Both the position numbers and the translations under genes were made by a program. Shown here in pieces: positions 13,825 through 14,227 of a DNA stretch of 14,227 nucleotides; position 1 is the stretch's first letter, and every line of letters begins with the position of its first letter. The stretch comes from CAYQTK01 sp964420375 (GTDB taxonomy: Bacteria > RBG-13-61-14 > DATKZS01), in NCBI GenBank assembly GCA_964420375.1, contig CAYQTK010000100.1, forward strand, positions 1-14,227, given 5' to 3'. The notes below the pieces were generated by a model. The model worked only from the letters and a program-made list of their open reading frames with translations, was not told the origin of the DNA and did not search any database.

Positions 13825-13882
13825 CTGGGATCGCGGGCGTCCCGCCCGCTTTTATCTGCGGCCGAGACGGCCGCGTTCCCAG
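13825..13882. repeat. 58-base imperfect palindrome, dispersed-repeat type
   Basis: The outer arms are CTGGGATCGCGG and CCGCGTTCCCAG, which pair with one mismatch. Two inner G+C-rich hairpins (GCGGGCGTCCCGCCCGC and GCGGCCGAGACGGCCGC) flank TTTTATCT. Palindromes with this make-up recur between genes in many environmental bacterial genomes and give rise to false Arg/Pro-rich reading frames such as the one across this spot. No coding role. Confidence 0.55.
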
Positions 13883-14018
13883 CTTGAAAATCGGTGTAAT
13901 TCCCGAAAACCCCATTTCATGTCGCAGGCCCGAAAAAGGAGGATAATAGAGCCCCTTGCAAAATGTTCGAACACTTGGTGGAAGCGACCTCCCTGTCTGC
14001 GTGCCTATCTGCCCTGTC

Positions 14019-14059
14019 TGCGTGTCCGCACAGGCAGGCGGACACGCACAGGCAGGCGC
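14019..14059 (+). repeat. 37-base repeat copy 2 with a 10-base-pair hairpin
   Basis: Bases 14023-14059 are the second copy of the repeat at 1-37. Here the unit is joined with upstream bases to make a perfect stem, TGCGTGTCCG (14019-14028) with CGGACACGCA (14039-14048), around a 10-base loop CACAGGCAGG. The loop sequence is repeated immediately after the stem. In copy 1 the stem has decayed. Confidence 0.65.
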
Positions 14060-14227
14060 GCGACTTTCGCTATTACGCGATCGCGGACACCATCAGCATC
14101 CAGAGGCTTGAATAAGCTGGAGATCCACAATAGTAATAAGCGCCGCCCTTTTGGTTCCATAAGTTTTTTCTGTCTATTCCAACAGTTATAGCGCTACTAC
14201 ACTACCGAAATAAAATAATAACTTCTG

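Larger units (their letters stand above)
13687..14227. other. Non-coding region upstream of the mannosidase, rich in repeats
   Basis: A 541-base stretch with no convincing gene. From left to right it has the mannosidase leader with a mini-ORF and hairpin (13729-13770), an imperfect palindrome (13825-13882), the palindrome TGTTCGAACA (13964-13973), a hairpin repeat (14019-14059), and an A+T-rich end from about 14100. The sequence GAGCCCCTTGCAAAA near 13949-13963 recalls insertion-sequence termini, but no transposase or matching second end is visible. Confidence 0.6.

Noticed and set aside
13949..13973. Insertion-sequence end
   Set aside because: The sequence recalls IS termini, but no inverted partner, target duplication or transposase is visible in the window.
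13793..14191. Arg/Pro-rich open frame of 132 codons
   Set aside because: It reads through the palindrome at 13825-13882 and the hairpin repeat at 14019-14059; its composition is explained by those repeats. The GGAGG at 13766 is too far from the ATG.
1..14227. CRISPR array
   Set aside because: The repeats at the two ends are single or double units without regular spacers, and no cas gene is present.

Overview
The window carries eight well-supported protein genes and looks like a chromosome segment from an anaerobic, Gram-negative (diderm) bacterium. The diderm call rests on a secreted Slt-type lytic transglycosylase. The anaerobe call rests on a metallopterin enzyme fused to a cysteine desulfurase, an architecture described only from anaerobes as far as I recall. 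Lys-rich histone-like tails and short dispersed palindromes would fit the Desulfobacterota or a neighbouring phylum, but that placement is a guess. Seven of the eight genes lie on the minus strand; only the AT-hook gene is on the plus strand.

The key region is 2859-7293. A 1126-residue protein joins an acetylene-hydratase-like molybdopterin/tungstopterin module to a complete IscS/NifS-type cysteine desulfurase. It is followed after 49 bases by an EgtD-type histidine N-alpha-trimethyltransferase. This matches the anaerobic ergothioneine route known from the metallopterin-dependent ergothioneine synthase of Caldithrix abyssi. EgtD would convert histidine to hercynine (trimethylhistidine). The desulfurase domain would take sulfur from cysteine, and the metallopterin domain would place it on C2 of the imidazole. 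The O2-dependent EgtB and the rhodanese EanB are both absent from the window, and the two genes present are in principle enough. An Slt70-like transglycosylase (437-2749) follows in the same direction after 109 bases and is probably functionally unrelated.

Divergent from the synthase operon, across an A+T-rich 390-base spacer, is a small coiled-coil protein with three AT-hook motifs and a Lys-rich tail (7684-8064). A 106-base inverted-repeat element separates it from the convergent rlmE-pfk pair (8244-10083). In that pair the 23S rRNA methyltransferase gene overlaps the phosphofructokinase gene by 14 bases, and the kinase carries an unusual Lys/Ser-rich N-terminal extension.

Next is an unrecognised 69-residue protein gene (10390-10599) with a near-ideal Shine-Dalgarno and a strong sigma-54-type -24/-12 promoter. 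Last is a GH38 alpha-mannosidase gene (10837-13686) with a tight hairpin and a three-codon mini-ORF in its upstream region. The two ends of the window (1-436 and 13687-14227) are non-coding or poorly coding and hold short dispersed repeats, including a 37-base sequence present in nearly identical form at both ends.
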